Shown here one piece after another: positions 27,752 through 35,982 of a stretch of DNA of 64,000 nucleotides (its first letter is position 1; every line of letters begins with the position of its first letter). The translations under genes were made by a program, and so were the position numbers. The notes below the pieces were generated by a model that was given only the letters and a program-made list of their open reading frames with translations, made no database searches and had not been told where the DNA came from. Source of the DNA: Streptomyces sp. NBC_00190 (GTDB lineage: Bacteria > Actinomycetota > Actinomycetes > Streptomycetales > Streptomycetaceae); NCBI RefSeq assembly GCF_036203305.1, contig NZ_CP108131.1, positions 3,348,001 to 3,412,000 of the forward strand. Reading direction: 5' to 3'.

Positions 27752-29140
27752 CTACTTCGCGCCCTTGGCCAGGAACGCCAGCAGGTCCTGGCGGCTGACG
27801 ACGCCGGTCGGCTTGCCCTCCACCAGCACGATCGCCGCGTCCGCCTCGCCCAGCACCGCCATCAGCTCGGACACCGGCTCGCCGGAGCCGACCTGGGGCA
27901 GCGGCGAGCTCATGTGCTTCTCCAGCGGGTCGCCCAGCGAGGCCCGCTGCGCGAACAGCGCCGCCAACAGCTCCTTCTCGACCACGGAGCCGATGACCTC
28001 GGCGGCCATCACGTCCGGGTGACCGGCGCCCGGCTTGACGATCGGCATCTGCGAGACGCCGTACTCGCGCAGCACGTCGATCGCCTCGCCGACCGTCTCC
28101 TCGGGGTGCATGTGGACGAGGGAGGGGATACCGCCCTCCTTGTCGTCGAGCACGTCTCCGATGCGGGCGGACGGTCCGGCCTCCTCCAGGAAGCCGTGTC
28201 CCGCCATCCACTCGTCGCTGAAGATCTTGCTCATGTAGCCGCGGCCGCTGTCCGGCAGCAGGACGACGACGACGTCGTCCGGGCCCAGGCCCTCGGCCGC
28301 CTTCAGCGCGGCGACGACCGCCATGCCGCAGGAGCCGCCGACGAGGAGGCCCTCCTCCTTGGCGAGGCGGCGGGTCATCTGGAAGGAGTCCTTGTCGGAC
28401 ACCGCGATGATCTCGTCCGTCACGTTCGGGTCGTAGGCCGTCGGCCAGAAGTCCTCGCCGACGCCCTCGACGAGGTACGGACGGCCGCTGCCGCCGGAGT
28501 ACACCGAGCCCTCGGGGTCGGCGCCGATGACCTTGACCTTCCCGCCGCTGACCTCCTTGAGGTAGTTGCCGGTACCGGAGATCGTGCCGCCCGTGCCGAC
28601 GCCGGCGACGAAGTGGGTGATCTTCCCGTCCGTCTGCTCCCACAGCTCGGGACCGGTGGTCTCGTAGTGCGAACGGGGGTTGTTCGGGTTGCTGTACTGG
28701 TCGGGCTTCCAGGCGCCCGGGGTCTCGCGCACGAGGCGGTCGGACACGTTGTAGTACGAGTCCGGGTGCTCGGGGTCGACGGCGGTCGGGCAGACCACGA
28801 CGTCGGCGCCGTACGCGCGCAGCACGTTGATCTTGTCCATGGACACCTTGTCAGGGCAGACGAAGATGCACTTGTAGCCCTTCTGCTGGGCCACGATGGC
28901 GAGTCCTACACCCGTGTTGCCGCTGGTCGGCTCCACGATGGTGCCACCGGGCTTGAGGGCTCCGCTCTGCTCGGCGGCCTCGATCATCCGTACGGCGATC
29001 CGGTCCTTCACGGATCCACCGGGATTGAAGTACTCGACCTTCGCAAGGACGGTGGCCTGCAGGCCTTCGGTCACACGGTTGAGCTTCACCAGCGGGGTGT
29101 TGCCGACGAGGCTGATCATCGAGTCGTGGAATTGCACCAT
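27752..29140 (-). CDS. cbs: Cystathionine beta-synthase with C-terminal CBS domain pair
   Basis: 462 residues from the ATG at 29140 (GGAGAAC). PLP enzyme joining serine (or O-acetylserine) and homocysteine to cystathionine in transsulfuration. Residues 1-320 are the PLP fold: SLVGNTPLVKL, K45 in GGSVKDRIA, PTSGNTGVGLA for the PLP phosphate, and GTGGTISGTGNYLKE. Residues about 340-455 form two CBS motifs (SLVHMHPEETVGEAIDVLREYGVSQMPIV spans about 336-364; then VSELMAVLGEADAAIVLVEGKPTGVVSRQDLLAF about 424-457), a nucleotide-sensing module. The N-terminal haem domain of mammalian CBS is absent. Cysteine synthase activity cannot be excluded. Confidence 0.92.
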   Translation of the reverse strand: MVQFHDSMISLVGNTPLVKLNRVTEGLQATVLAKVEYFNPGGSVKDRIAVRMIEAAEQSGALKPGGTIVEPTSGNTGVGLAIVAQQKGYKCIFVCPDKVSMDKINVLRAYGADVVVCPTAVDPEHPDSYYNVSDRLVRETPGAWKPDQYSNPNNPRSHYETTGPELWEQTDGKITHFVAGVGTGGTISGTGNYLKEVSGGKVKVIGADPEGSVYSGGSGRPYLVEGVGEDFWPTAYDPNVTDEIIAVSDKDSFQMTRRLAKEEGLLVGGSCGMAVVAALKAAEGLGPDDVVVVLLPDSGRGYMSKIFSDEWMAGHGFLEEAGPSARIGDVLDDKEGGIPSLVHMHPEETVGEAIDVLREYGVSQMPIVKPGAGHPDVMAAEVIGSVVEKELLAALFAQRASLGDPLEKHMSSPLPQVGSGEPVSELMAVLGEADAAIVLVEGKPTGVVSRQDLLAFLAKGAK

Positions 29141-29211
29141 GTTCTCCAAGGACGGGACTCCACGGGTTCTCCGGGAGGCATGGCCAGACTATGCGGAAAG
29201 GGATTGACCGA

Positions 29212-29223
29212 CCGTACGTACGG
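29212..29223. promoter_or_regulatory. 12-bp perfect palindrome between cbs and SGNH hydrolase genes
   Basis: CCGTACGTACGG lies 72 bp upstream of cbs and 49 bp before the divergent SGNH gene, in the shared promoter region. Candidate operator; the regulator is unknown. Confidence 0.35.
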
Positions 29224-29271
29224 GGCAGGTACGTCAACAAGGCCCGACAAGGGAGCGAGGTGGCCTGAAGG

Positions 29272-30357
29272 GTGTCCAGGGCGAGAACGGCCCGCCGGAT
29301 CGCGGCGGGCGCAGCGTACGGCGGGGGCGGACTCGGGCTGGTCGGAGTCGCCGCCGTGGGGCTGGTGCTGGCGGAGGTCCAGTTCGCCAAGCGGACCGTG
29401 GGCACCGGGCTCGGCGATCCGCCGCGCGCGGACGGGCTGTACGGGAGCGAGTTCGGCGGCCCGGAGCTGAGCCCCGGCCCGCTGCGCCTGGGCATGCTGG
29501 GCGACTCCACGGCCGCGGGGCTCGGCGTACGGCGGGCCCGGCAGACTCCGGCGGCCCTGCTGGCCTCCGGGCTGGCGGCGGTGGCCGAGCGGCCGGTCGA
29601 GCTGCGCAACGCGGCCCTGTCGGGTGCCATGTCGGACGACCTGGACCGGCAGGTGACGGTGCTCCTGGACGGCGACGCGCCCGCCCCGGACGTGTGCGTG
29701 ATCATGATCGGCGCGAACGACGTGACCCGGCGTATGCCGCCGACCCACTCCGTGCGGTGCCTCACCGGGGCGGTACGCCGGCTGCGGCTGGCGGGCTCCG
29801 AGGTCGTCGTGGGCACCTGCCCGGACCTGGGCACCATCGAGCCCGTGTACCAGCCGCTGCGGTGGCTGGCCCGGCGCGTCTCGCGCCAGCTGGCCGCCGC
29901 GCAGACCATAGGGGTGGTCGCCCTGGGCGCCCGTACGGTCTCGATGGGGGACCTGCTGGGCCCCGAGTTCGCCGCGAACCCGCGCGAGATGTTCGGCCCG
30001 GACTCCTACCACCCGTCGGCGGAGGGCTACGCGACCGCCGCCATGGCCATGCTGCCGACCCTGTGCGCGGCGCTCGAACTGTGGCCGGAGTCCGACCGGC
30101 TGGACGTGTCCCGGGACGAGGACATGCTTCCGGTGGCCAAGGCCGCCTCGGCCGCGGCCGGACAGGCCGGTACGGAGGTCACGGCGGCCCGCGGCCCCTG
30201 GGCCCTGCTCAAGCACCGGCGCCGTCGGCGGGTCCCGGGCGAGGAGCTCCCGGCCGTCCACGCGGCCGGGGCGACGGGGGCGGCCGCCCCGGGCGCCGGG
30301 GCCCCGGACACCCCGGCGAGCAGCGGAGCGACCGGCATCACACCCCAAGGCCGGTGA
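29272..30357 (+). CDS. SGNH/GDSL-family hydrolase, membrane-associated
   Basis: 361 residues from the GTG at 29272. One N-terminal hydrophobic segment (about 11-34) is a signal anchor or signal peptide. Catalytic blocks: S79 in MLGDSTAAG (block I), the IMIGANDV block III Asn, and DSYHPSAEGY with the Asp-x-x-His pair. Esterase or lipase acting on an unknown acyl ester, probably outside the membrane. The C-terminal 80 residues are low-complexity with a KHRRRRR patch, then Ala/Gly/Pro-rich sequence, not part of the fold. It is 70 bp upstream of a thiolase gene on the same strand, perhaps cotranscribed. Confidence 0.88.
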   Translation: MSRARTARRIAAGAAYGGGGLGLVGVAAVGLVLAEVQFAKRTVGTGLGDPPRADGLYGSEFGGPELSPGPLRLGMLGDSTAAGLGVRRARQTPAALLASGLAAVAERPVELRNAALSGAMSDDLDRQVTVLLDGDAPAPDVCVIMIGANDVTRRMPPTHSVRCLTGAVRRLRLAGSEVVVGTCPDLGTIEPVYQPLRWLARRVSRQLAAAQTIGVVALGARTVSMGDLLGPEFAANPREMFGPDSYHPSAEGYATAAMAMLPTLCAALELWPESDRLDVSRDEDMLPVAKAASAAAGQAGTEVTAARGPWALLKHRRRRRVPGEELPAVHAAGATGAAAPGAGAPDTPASSGATGITPQGR

Positions 30358-30427
30358 CCTCGACCATACGGGGCGGTAACTTCGCTTGCGGTCCGGATAG
30401 AGCCGCAACACACCCTTGGAGCCTTCG

Positions 30428-31648
30428 ATGCCCGAAGCCGTCATCGTTTCCACTGCCCGCTCCCCGATCGGGCGCGCCGGCAAGGGGTCCCTCAAGGACG
30501 TCCGTCCGGACGACCTGACCGCCACGATCATCCAGGCCGCCCTCGCCAAGGTCCCCGAGCTGGACCCGCGCCAGATCGACGACCTGATGCTCGGCTGCGG
30601 CCTCCCCGGCGGCGAGCAGGGCCACAACCTGGCCCGCATCGTGGCCGTGCAGATGGGCATGGACTACCTGCCGGGCACCACGATCACCCGGTACTGCTCC
30701 TCCTCGCTCCAGACCTCCCGCATGGCGCTGCACGCCATCAAGGCCGGCGAGGGCGACGTCTTCATCTCCGCGGGCGTCGAGACGGTCTCCCGGTTCATGA
30801 AGGGCTCCTCGGACGGCCTGCCGGACACCCACAACCCGCTCTTCGCCGACGCGGAGGCCCGTACGGCCGCCGTCGCGCAGAGCGAGGGCTCCTCCTGGCA
30901 CGACCCGCGCGAGGACGGCCTGATCCCGGACGCCTACATCTCGATGGGGCAGACCGCGGAGAACCTGGCCCGGCTCAAGGGCGTGACACGCCAGGACATG
31001 GACGAGTTCGGTGTCCGCTCCCAGAACCTGGCTGAGGAGGCCATCAAGAACGGCTTCTGGGCCCGCGAGATCACCCCGGTCACCACCCCCGACGGCACGG
31101 TCGTCTCCACCGACGACGGCCCGCGCGCCGGTGTCACCATGGAAGGCGTCTCGGGCCTCAAGCCCGTCTTCCGCCCCGACGGCCTGGTCACGGCCGCCAA
31201 CTGCTGCCCGCTCAACGACGGCGCCGCCGCGCTGGTCATCATGAGCGACACCAAGGCGCGGGAGCTGGGCCTGACCCCGCTGGCGCGGATCGTCTCCACC
31301 GGTGTCACCGGCCTCTCCCCGGAGATCATGGGCCTCGGCCCGGTCGAGGCGTCGAAGCAGGCCCTGAAGCGGGCCGGGCTGACCGTCGGCGACATCGACC
31401 TGTTCGAGATCAACGAGGCCTTCGCGGCCCAGGTCATCCCGTCCTACCGGGACCTGGAGATCCCGCTGGACAAGCTGAACGTCAACGGCGGGGCCATCGC
31501 CGTCGGTCACCCGTTCGGGATGACCGGCGCCCGCATCACCGGCACGCTGATCAACAGCCTGCAGTTCCACGACAAGCAGTTCGGTCTGGAGACGATGTGC
31601 GTGGGCGGCGGCCAGGGCATGGCCATGGTCATCGAGCGGCTGAGCTGA
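30428..31648 (+). CDS. Acetyl-CoA acetyltransferase (thiolase)
   Basis: 406 residues from the ATG at 30428 (TTGGAG upstream). Condenses two acetyl-CoA to acetoacetyl-CoA, or cleaves 3-ketoacyl-CoA. The thiolase triad is complete: nucleophile C90 in TRYCSSSLQT, H361 in GGAIAVGHPFGMTGAR, and C391 in CVGGGQG. The NEAFAAQV motif (near 330) matches thiolase II. Length and motif order fit biosynthetic or degradative thiolases equally. A perfect hairpin follows about 110 bp downstream. Confidence 0.93.
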   Translation: MPEAVIVSTARSPIGRAGKGSLKDVRPDDLTATIIQAALAKVPELDPRQIDDLMLGCGLPGGEQGHNLARIVAVQMGMDYLPGTTITRYCSSSLQTSRMALHAIKAGEGDVFISAGVETVSRFMKGSSDGLPDTHNPLFADAEARTAAVAQSEGSSWHDPREDGLIPDAYISMGQTAENLARLKGVTRQDMDEFGVRSQNLAEEAIKNGFWAREITPVTTPDGTVVSTDDGPRAGVTMEGVSGLKPVFRPDGLVTAANCCPLNDGAAALVIMSDTKARELGLTPLARIVSTGVTGLSPEIMGLGPVEASKQALKRAGLTVGDIDLFEINEAFAAQVIPSYRDLEIPLDKLNVNGGAIAVGHPFGMTGARITGTLINSLQFHDKQFGLETMCVGGGQGMAMVIERLS

Positions 31649-32013
31649 GCCGGAGCGGAGGGTAGGGGTCGCCCGAGGAACGAGGGCGGCACCTGCCCGC
31701 AGCGGTGGCGAAGATCGGTACCGAGCGGCTGAGCCGACGCGGGCCCCAGTCGCCGCAAGGGATCCGGCCGGATCCCTTGCCCCGTACTGACACCGGATCT
31801 AACCGCGTCGCGGCCGACCTGTGACCGAATCTCCCCCAGGATGTGACCTATGTCCCGGGGGAGTGGCATGTCCGCAGGTCAGAGATGGTACGGATGGGCC
31901 GGGTGTGACCAAAGCCCTGTCCAATTCGTGACGTAATGCACTGCACGCCATTCCCAGGTCGGGACACTCTGATGTAGGAAGTCGGGGGATCGAATCACCT
32001 CAGGAGTTAGTCA
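31649..32013. other. 365-bp intergenic region upstream of a membrane-anchored hypothetical
   Basis: No gene seen. It holds the thiolase terminator (31755-31780), a C5/G5 hairpin-like element around 31832-31863 (CTCCCCC and GGGGGAG arms), and lower-GC sequence near 31900-31990 that probably contains the promoter of the next gene. Confidence 0.6.
31755..31780. terminator. Perfect palindromic hairpin after thiolase
   Basis: GCAAGGGATCC and GGATCCCTTGC pair exactly around a GGCC loop, about 110 bp after the thiolase stop. Confidence 0.75.
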
Positions 32014-32829
32014 GTGAGCGCCATGTCTCTTGCCCTGCTGCTGACCACGGCCGCTGCCACGGCCGTGGGCGCTGCTGCGCTGCACGCCGTCCACGGTCTC
32101 CGTAAGCAGGTCACGGCCCTGCGCGGCGAGCTGGCGATGCCGGCCCACGCCCGCGCCGCGACCGTCCCGCACGCCCGCAGCGCCGTGGAGTCCCCCGCCG
32201 CCGAGATACGAGCCGCCGTGGCCGAAGCCCTCGCCGAGGAGCGCGAGCGCGAGCTCGCCGAGGCGCGCGCCTTCTGGGCCGCGCAGGAGGCCCGCGACTC
32301 CGCCGACGCCCCGTCGCTGCTGGGCGGCCTGCCCGGCCTCGGCGAGGACACCCCCGTCTTCCTGCCCCGGCAGGCCGACCTGGTGGGCCTGGAGCCGCTG
32401 CTCGGCGAGGACTCCGTGGAGGAGTACCCCGAGGATTCGGCCGAGCTGGCCGCCGCCCGCCGGCGCCACCCCTCGCACCCCGACTTCGTGCCGGTCCAGG
32501 CCCCGGCCCCCGGCGCCGACCACGAGCGCACCGTCAGCCGCCTGGAGGAGCTCGCGGAGGCCCGTACGGCCCTCGCGGACGTCCGCCCGGGCCCGCTGGG
32601 CACGCTGGACGTGTACGTCTTCACGGACGGCACCACGCTCTGCATGACCCCCGGCCACAGGGAGACCGCGGAGCGCCTCGCCGAGGCCCTGCGCTCGGGC
32701 ACCGCGCCGGTCCTGCTGGGCGGCTCGGGCATCTCCGGCGCCTACGCGCTCACCTTCTCCTGCGGCGACGCCGAGGACCCCGACAGCAACGTCTACATCC
32801 TCGCGGACCGCGTCATCGCATCGCTCTGA
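32014..32829 (+). CDS. Membrane-anchored hypothetical protein
   Basis: 271 residues from the GTG at 32014 (AGGAG upstream); ATG four codons in is an alternative. One N-terminal hydrophobic segment (about 4-26), then an Ala/Glu-rich probable coiled coil (about 60-95, AEIRAAVAEALAEERERELAEARAF), an acidic linker, and a compact C-terminal domain (about 195-271, TLDVYVFTDGTTLCMTPGHRETAERLAEAL). I do not recognise a family. It overlaps the convergent next gene by 17 bp at its 3' end. Confidence 0.7.
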   Translation: MSAMSLALLLTTAAATAVGAAALHAVHGLRKQVTALRGELAMPAHARAATVPHARSAVESPAAEIRAAVAEALAEERERELAEARAFWAAQEARDSADAPSLLGGLPGLGEDTPVFLPRQADLVGLEPLLGEDSVEEYPEDSAELAAARRRHPSHPDFVPVQAPAPGADHERTVSRLEELAEARTALADVRPGPLGTLDVYVFTDGTTLCMTPGHRETAERLAEALRSGTAPVLLGGSGISGAYALTFSCGDAEDPDSNVYILADRVIASL

Positions 32830-33148
32830 CTTCCGCCTGCTCCACCAGCCCCACGGCCTCGTCCAGCATCCCGGACGGGGCCGTCGTGCCGTCCCCCTCC
32901 CGTACGGCGCGCAGCGCCTCGGCGAGGTCCAGCCCGGCCACCGCCACCTGGTCGCCGACGACGAACATCCCCGCGTCCGGCATCTGCCGTACGGGCACGC
33001 CCTCCAAGGTCTGCGCCCGTGCGGAGAGTTCGCGTGCCAGTTCCAGCGCCGCCGCGGCGGCTCCCTGCTGCAGGCGGCTCTGAGGCGCGGCCCGCAGCCG
33101 GTCTGCGAAACGTTCCACGGCGGCGGTCAGGGGTGAAGTATCGAGCAC
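32813..33148 (-). CDS. Small conserved hypothetical protein
   Basis: 111 residues from the GTG at 33148; longer frames upstream run antisense to the DUF4287 gene. Helical and alanine-rich: SPLTAAVERFADRLRAAP, LQQGAAAAALELARELSARAQ, then GDQVAVAGLDLAEALRA. The segment VPVRQMPDAGMFVVGDQVAVAG is the most distinctive part (about residues 53-74). No known domain. Its 3' end overlaps the previous convergent gene by 17 bp. Confidence 0.65.
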   Translation of the reverse strand: MLDTSPLTAAVERFADRLRAAPQSRLQQGAAAAALELARELSARAQTLEGVPVRQMPDAGMFVVGDQVAVAGLDLAEALRAVREGDGTTAPSGMLDEAVGLVEQAEVRAMR

Positions 33149-33248
33149 CCGGCCGACCTTACGCGCCGCCCCGGCACCATTGCCAACGGGCGAACTCTCC
33201 GGCACGGTGACGTGAAGAGAACAGCACGGCAACCTTCCGGAGGCGCCA

Positions 33249-33479
33249 ATGTCCGTAGAGTTCTCCGAACAGACCCACCGCAACATGATCGACAGAATCC
33301 CCCAGGCCACCGGTCGTGAGCTCTCCGACTGGCTCCGCACCGTCGACGAAGGCCCCTCCCTCGTCCGGTTCGAGGAGAAGGTCAGCTGGCTGCGCGGCGC
33401 GCACGAACTGTCGTACGGCCAGGCCAAGGCGATCATCCACGAGTACGACCTGCGCAGAGCCGCCCGCCGGTTCGGCTGA
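33249..33479 (+). CDS. DUF4287-family small protein
   Basis: 76 residues with CCGGAGG ribosome site. The whole protein matches the DUF4287 pattern: a helix with RIPQATGRELSDWLRTV, then SYGQAKAIIHEYDLR near the C-terminus. Function unknown. Single gene with a very strong terminator downstream. Confidence 0.8.
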   Translation: MSVEFSEQTHRNMIDRIPQATGRELSDWLRTVDEGPSLVRFEEKVSWLRGAHELSYGQAKAIIHEYDLRRAARRFG

Positions 33480-33510
33480 GCCCTCCCCCCGACTCCCGAC
33501 CCCCAGATGC

Positions 33511-33548
33511 GGGAAGGCCCCGCGAGCGTGTGCTCGCGGGGCCTTCCC
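33511..33548. terminator. 17-bp perfect hairpin after DUF4287 gene
   Basis: Arm 33511-33527 (GGGAAGGCCCCGCGAGC) pairs exactly with 33532-33548 around GTGT. It lies between convergent genes. Confidence 0.88.
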
Positions 33549-33556
33549 CAGGCTGT

Positions 33557-33583
33557 GGACGGCGGTCGGGACGACCGCCGTCC
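33557..33583. terminator. 11-bp perfect hairpin at the 3' end of the Bax-inhibitor gene
   Basis: GGACGGCGGTC and GACCGCCGTCC pair around GGGAC, 3 bp after the minus-strand stop at 33587. The core GGTCGGGACGAC recurs in the terminator at 27473-27527. Confidence 0.8.
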
Positions 33584-33586
33584 CTG

Positions 33587-34441
33587 CTAGTCGTCGCCCG
33601 ACAGGATCTGGAAGATGCGCAGCATCTCCATGTAGATCCACACCAGGGTCATGGTGAGGCCGAAGGCCGCCAGCCAGGACTCCTCGCGCGGGGCGCCGTA
33701 GGCCACGCCGTCCTCGACCTGCTTGAAGTCCAGGGCGAGGAAGCAGGCTCCGAGGATGACGCCGATGGCGCCGAACAGGAGGCCCAGGCCGCCGCTGCGG
33801 AAGCCGAGGCCGTCACCGCCGCCGAAGACCGCGAAGAGCGTGTTCGCCACCATGAGCAGGATGAAGCCCAGGGCCGCGGCCATCACGAAGCCGTAGAAAC
33901 GGCGGTTGACCCGGATCCAGCCCATCTTGTAGGCGAAGAGCACGGCGGCGAAGACGCACATCGTGCCCATCACGGCCTGGATGACCACGCCGGCGCCCAG
34001 GTAGGTGCTGGTGGCCGCGCTGATGACGCCGAGGAAGACACCCTCGAACGCCGCGTAGCCCAGGATCAGCGCCGGGACCGGCTTGCGCTTGAACGACTGG
34101 ACCATCGCCAGCACGAACGCGACGATGGCCGCGCCGACGCCGATGGCGTACGACTTGTTCAGGTTGGCCGGGTCGACGGGCAGGAGGACCCAGGCGAGGG
34201 TCGCCGTCAGGATGACCGTGCCGAGCGTCATGGCCGTACGGCTCACGACGTCGTCCATGGTCATCACGTTGGCGCGCGTCGGCGCCTGCGGCATGCCCAT
34301 GGCCGGGTCGGTCGCGTACGGGTTGGTCGCGTACGGGTTGGTCGCGGTCCCGGCCTGCTGGTACTGCGCGTCGAACCCCGCGTAGCCACCGTTGTCGCGG
34401 CTGAACCCCCGTCGCGAGAAGACCGGGTTACTGCTCCTCAT
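33587..34441 (-). CDS. Bax inhibitor-1/YccA-family membrane protein
   Basis: 284 residues from the ATG at 34441 (GAGGAGTGAG). The N-terminal 70 residues are soluble and contain a short repeat NPYATNPYATDP; seven hydrophobic segments follow (VISRTAMTLGTVILTATLAWVLL and onward, about 80-275). The family forms a pH-gated cation leak or protease-associated membrane protein in bacteria, with YccA as the E. coli example. The conserved Asp pair of BI-1 near the C-terminus appears as ALDFKQVEDGV. Monocistronic. Confidence 0.88.
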   Translation of the reverse strand: MRSSNPVFSRRGFSRDNGGYAGFDAQYQQAGTATNPYATNPYATDPAMGMPQAPTRANVMTMDDVVSRTAMTLGTVILTATLAWVLLPVDPANLNKSYAIGVGAAIVAFVLAMVQSFKRKPVPALILGYAAFEGVFLGVISAATSTYLGAGVVIQAVMGTMCVFAAVLFAYKMGWIRVNRRFYGFVMAAALGFILLMVANTLFAVFGGGDGLGFRSGGLGLLFGAIGVILGACFLALDFKQVEDGVAYGAPREESWLAAFGLTMTLVWIYMEMLRIFQILSGDD

Positions 34442-34618
34442 CTCACTCCTCCGTGGCCACCGAGCGCGGCCTCGCATCAAGAGTAATGCGCTCGCAAAGA
34501 AAGCACCCTACTGCTGGAGGAGGATCTTAAGAGAAGGCGCGGCGAAGCGCAGGTGATAAACGAAGGGGACCTCGGGGAGCTCCGCCGGGCCTCGCGGGAC
34601 GTGCAGGGAGCTGCGGAG

Positions 34619-34700
34619 TGCCCGGAGCCGGACTTGAACCGGCACGGCCCGAAGGCCAGCGAGGTTTAAGCTCGCCGTGTCTGCATTCCACCATCCGGGC
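34619..34700 (-). tRNA. bldA: tRNA-Leu (UAA anticodon), bldA
   Basis: 82 nt without an encoded CCA. Acceptor GCCCGGA (34700-34694) pairs with TCCGGGC (34626-34620), discriminator A at 34619. The anticodon stem-loop is GCGAG-CTTAAAC-CTCGC, giving anticodon TAA, which reads UUA. The long variable arm is GGCCTTCGGGCC-like, as in class II tRNA-Leu, and the T arm contains GGTTCAAGTCC. In Streptomyces this is bldA, the only tRNA able to translate the rare UUA codon efficiently and a developmental and antibiotic-production switch. It closely resembles the S. coelicolor sequence as I remember it. Confidence 0.97.
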
Positions 34701-34743
34701 AGGGCGTGGCGGCCCCCGTGAAAAAGCCTTGAACGCTGAGCCG

Positions 34744-34771
34744 AGCCTATCCGGAACGCCATCGCGGCCAA
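34744..34771 (-). promoter_or_regulatory. Candidate promoter of bldA
   Basis: On the minus strand TTGGCC (34771-34766) and TAGGCT (34749-34744) are 16 bp apart, placing transcription start near 34737, about 37 nt before the mature tRNA 5' end. Assigned by eye. Confidence 0.5.
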
Positions 34772-35140
34772 CGGGCCGTCTATCCGATGTTGTCTGATTT
34801 TATTGGCGCTTGAGGGTGCGTCAGGCCCGAGAACGCACGGTGGGCCCCTTCTCGGCGACGATCACGCGCGACCTGGGATTGACGGGATTTCGATGGCCGC
34901 GCCACCCGTACGCCACCCCGCTCCCGGGCCGGGCTTCCGCCCCGGCTTCTCCCTCCCCGTCAGGGCTCCTGTCATACCAGAGGGGGAGAGCGGCATGCCC
35001 GCGTCAGACTCAAGTGGGCCAGGGAAAGGGGCACCTCGGCTGATCCGGAGCGGGGGTGGGCGCGGCGACGATGGAAACGTCCCGCCGATGAGCGGACCGC
35101 GACCGGTCCGCAGTCCCCCGCCCTGACAGGAGTCGCTTCC
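34772..35140. other. Region between bldA promoter and ABC transporter operon
   Basis: About 370 bp with no recognisable gene. It begins with AT-rich DNA (GTTGTCTGATTTTATTGG) and ends with the ABC-gene leader containing a palindrome at 35092-35111 and an AGGAG ribosome site. Short frames here have no family resemblance. Confidence 0.55.
35092..35111. promoter_or_regulatory. Palindrome in the ABC transporter leader
   Basis: GCGGACCG-CGAC-CGGTCCGC is a perfect 8-4-8 dyad, 30 bp before the GTG start. Candidate operator or leader hairpin. Confidence 0.45.
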
Positions 35141-35914
35141 GTGACCACCACGAACTACGCCCCGCACACCATCCAGGCCGTGGCCGCCCGCGCCACCGGC
35201 CTCTCCAAGGTGTACGGCCAGGGCGAGACCCAGGTGGTCGCCCTGGACAACGTCTCCGTGGACTTCGCCCAGGGGCAGTTCACCGCGATCATGGGCCCCT
35301 CGGGCTCCGGCAAGTCCACGCTGATGCACTGCGTCGCGGGCCTGGACACCTTCTCCTCCGGTTCCGTGCGCATCGGCGAGACCGAACTGGGCTCCCTCAA
35401 GGACAAGCAGCTCACCCAGCTGCGCCGGGACAAGATCGGCTTCATCTTCCAGGCCTTCAACCTGCTGCCGACCCTGACGGCCCTGGAGAACATCACGCTC
35501 CCCATGGACATCGCCGGGCGCAAGCCCGACAAGCAGTGGCTGGAGTCGGTGATCAGCATGGTCGGCCTGGCCGACCGCCTCACCCACCGTCCCACCCAGC
35601 TCTCCGGCGGCCAGCAGCAGCGCGTCGCCGTGGCCCGCGCCCTGGCCTCCCGCCCCGAGATCATCTTCGGCGACGAGCCGACCGGAAACCTCGACTCCCG
35701 CTCCGGCGCCGAAGTCCTCGGCTTCCTGCGCAACTCGGTGCGCGAGCTGGGCCAGACCGTCGTGATGGTCACCCACGACCCGGTCGCCGCCTCCTACGCG
35801 GACCGCGTCATCTTCCTCGCCGACGGCCGCATCGTCGACGAGATGCTCAGCCCCACCGCCGACGGCGTGCTGGACCGCATGAAGGCGTTCGACGCCAAGG
35901 GCCGCACCAGCTGA
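35141..35914 (+). CDS. ABC transporter ATP-binding protein (MacB/LolD type)
   Basis: 257 residues from the GTG at 35141 (AGGAG, spacing 8). Walker A GPSGSGKST (52-60), Q-loop Q104 (FQAF), signature LSGGQQQR (154-161), Walker B with D178-E179 (FGDEPTGN) and switch H212 (VTHDP). FGDEPTGNLDS is typical of type VII (MacB-like) exporters or mechanotransmitters. Partner of the FtsX-like permease encoded 68 bp downstream. Cytoplasmic, membrane-associated. Substrate not evident. Confidence 0.94.
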   Translation: MTTTNYAPHTIQAVAARATGLSKVYGQGETQVVALDNVSVDFAQGQFTAIMGPSGSGKSTLMHCVAGLDTFSSGSVRIGETELGSLKDKQLTQLRRDKIGFIFQAFNLLPTLTALENITLPMDIAGRKPDKQWLESVISMVGLADRLTHRPTQLSGGQQQRVAVARALASRPEIIFGDEPTGNLDSRSGAEVLGFLRNSVRELGQTVVMVTHDPVAASYADRVIFLADGRIVDEMLSPTADGVLDRMKAFDAKGRTS

Positions 35915-35982
35915 AGCCCCGCCGCCCAGCGGCTTCCCGCAGCCCTCCGCACACAGACCTCCAGCCCCAGGACTGAGATCCC

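Noticed and set aside
27495..28022. Plus frame antisense to the cystathionine beta-synthase end
   Set aside because: It starts inside the terminator hairpin and lacks coding bias.
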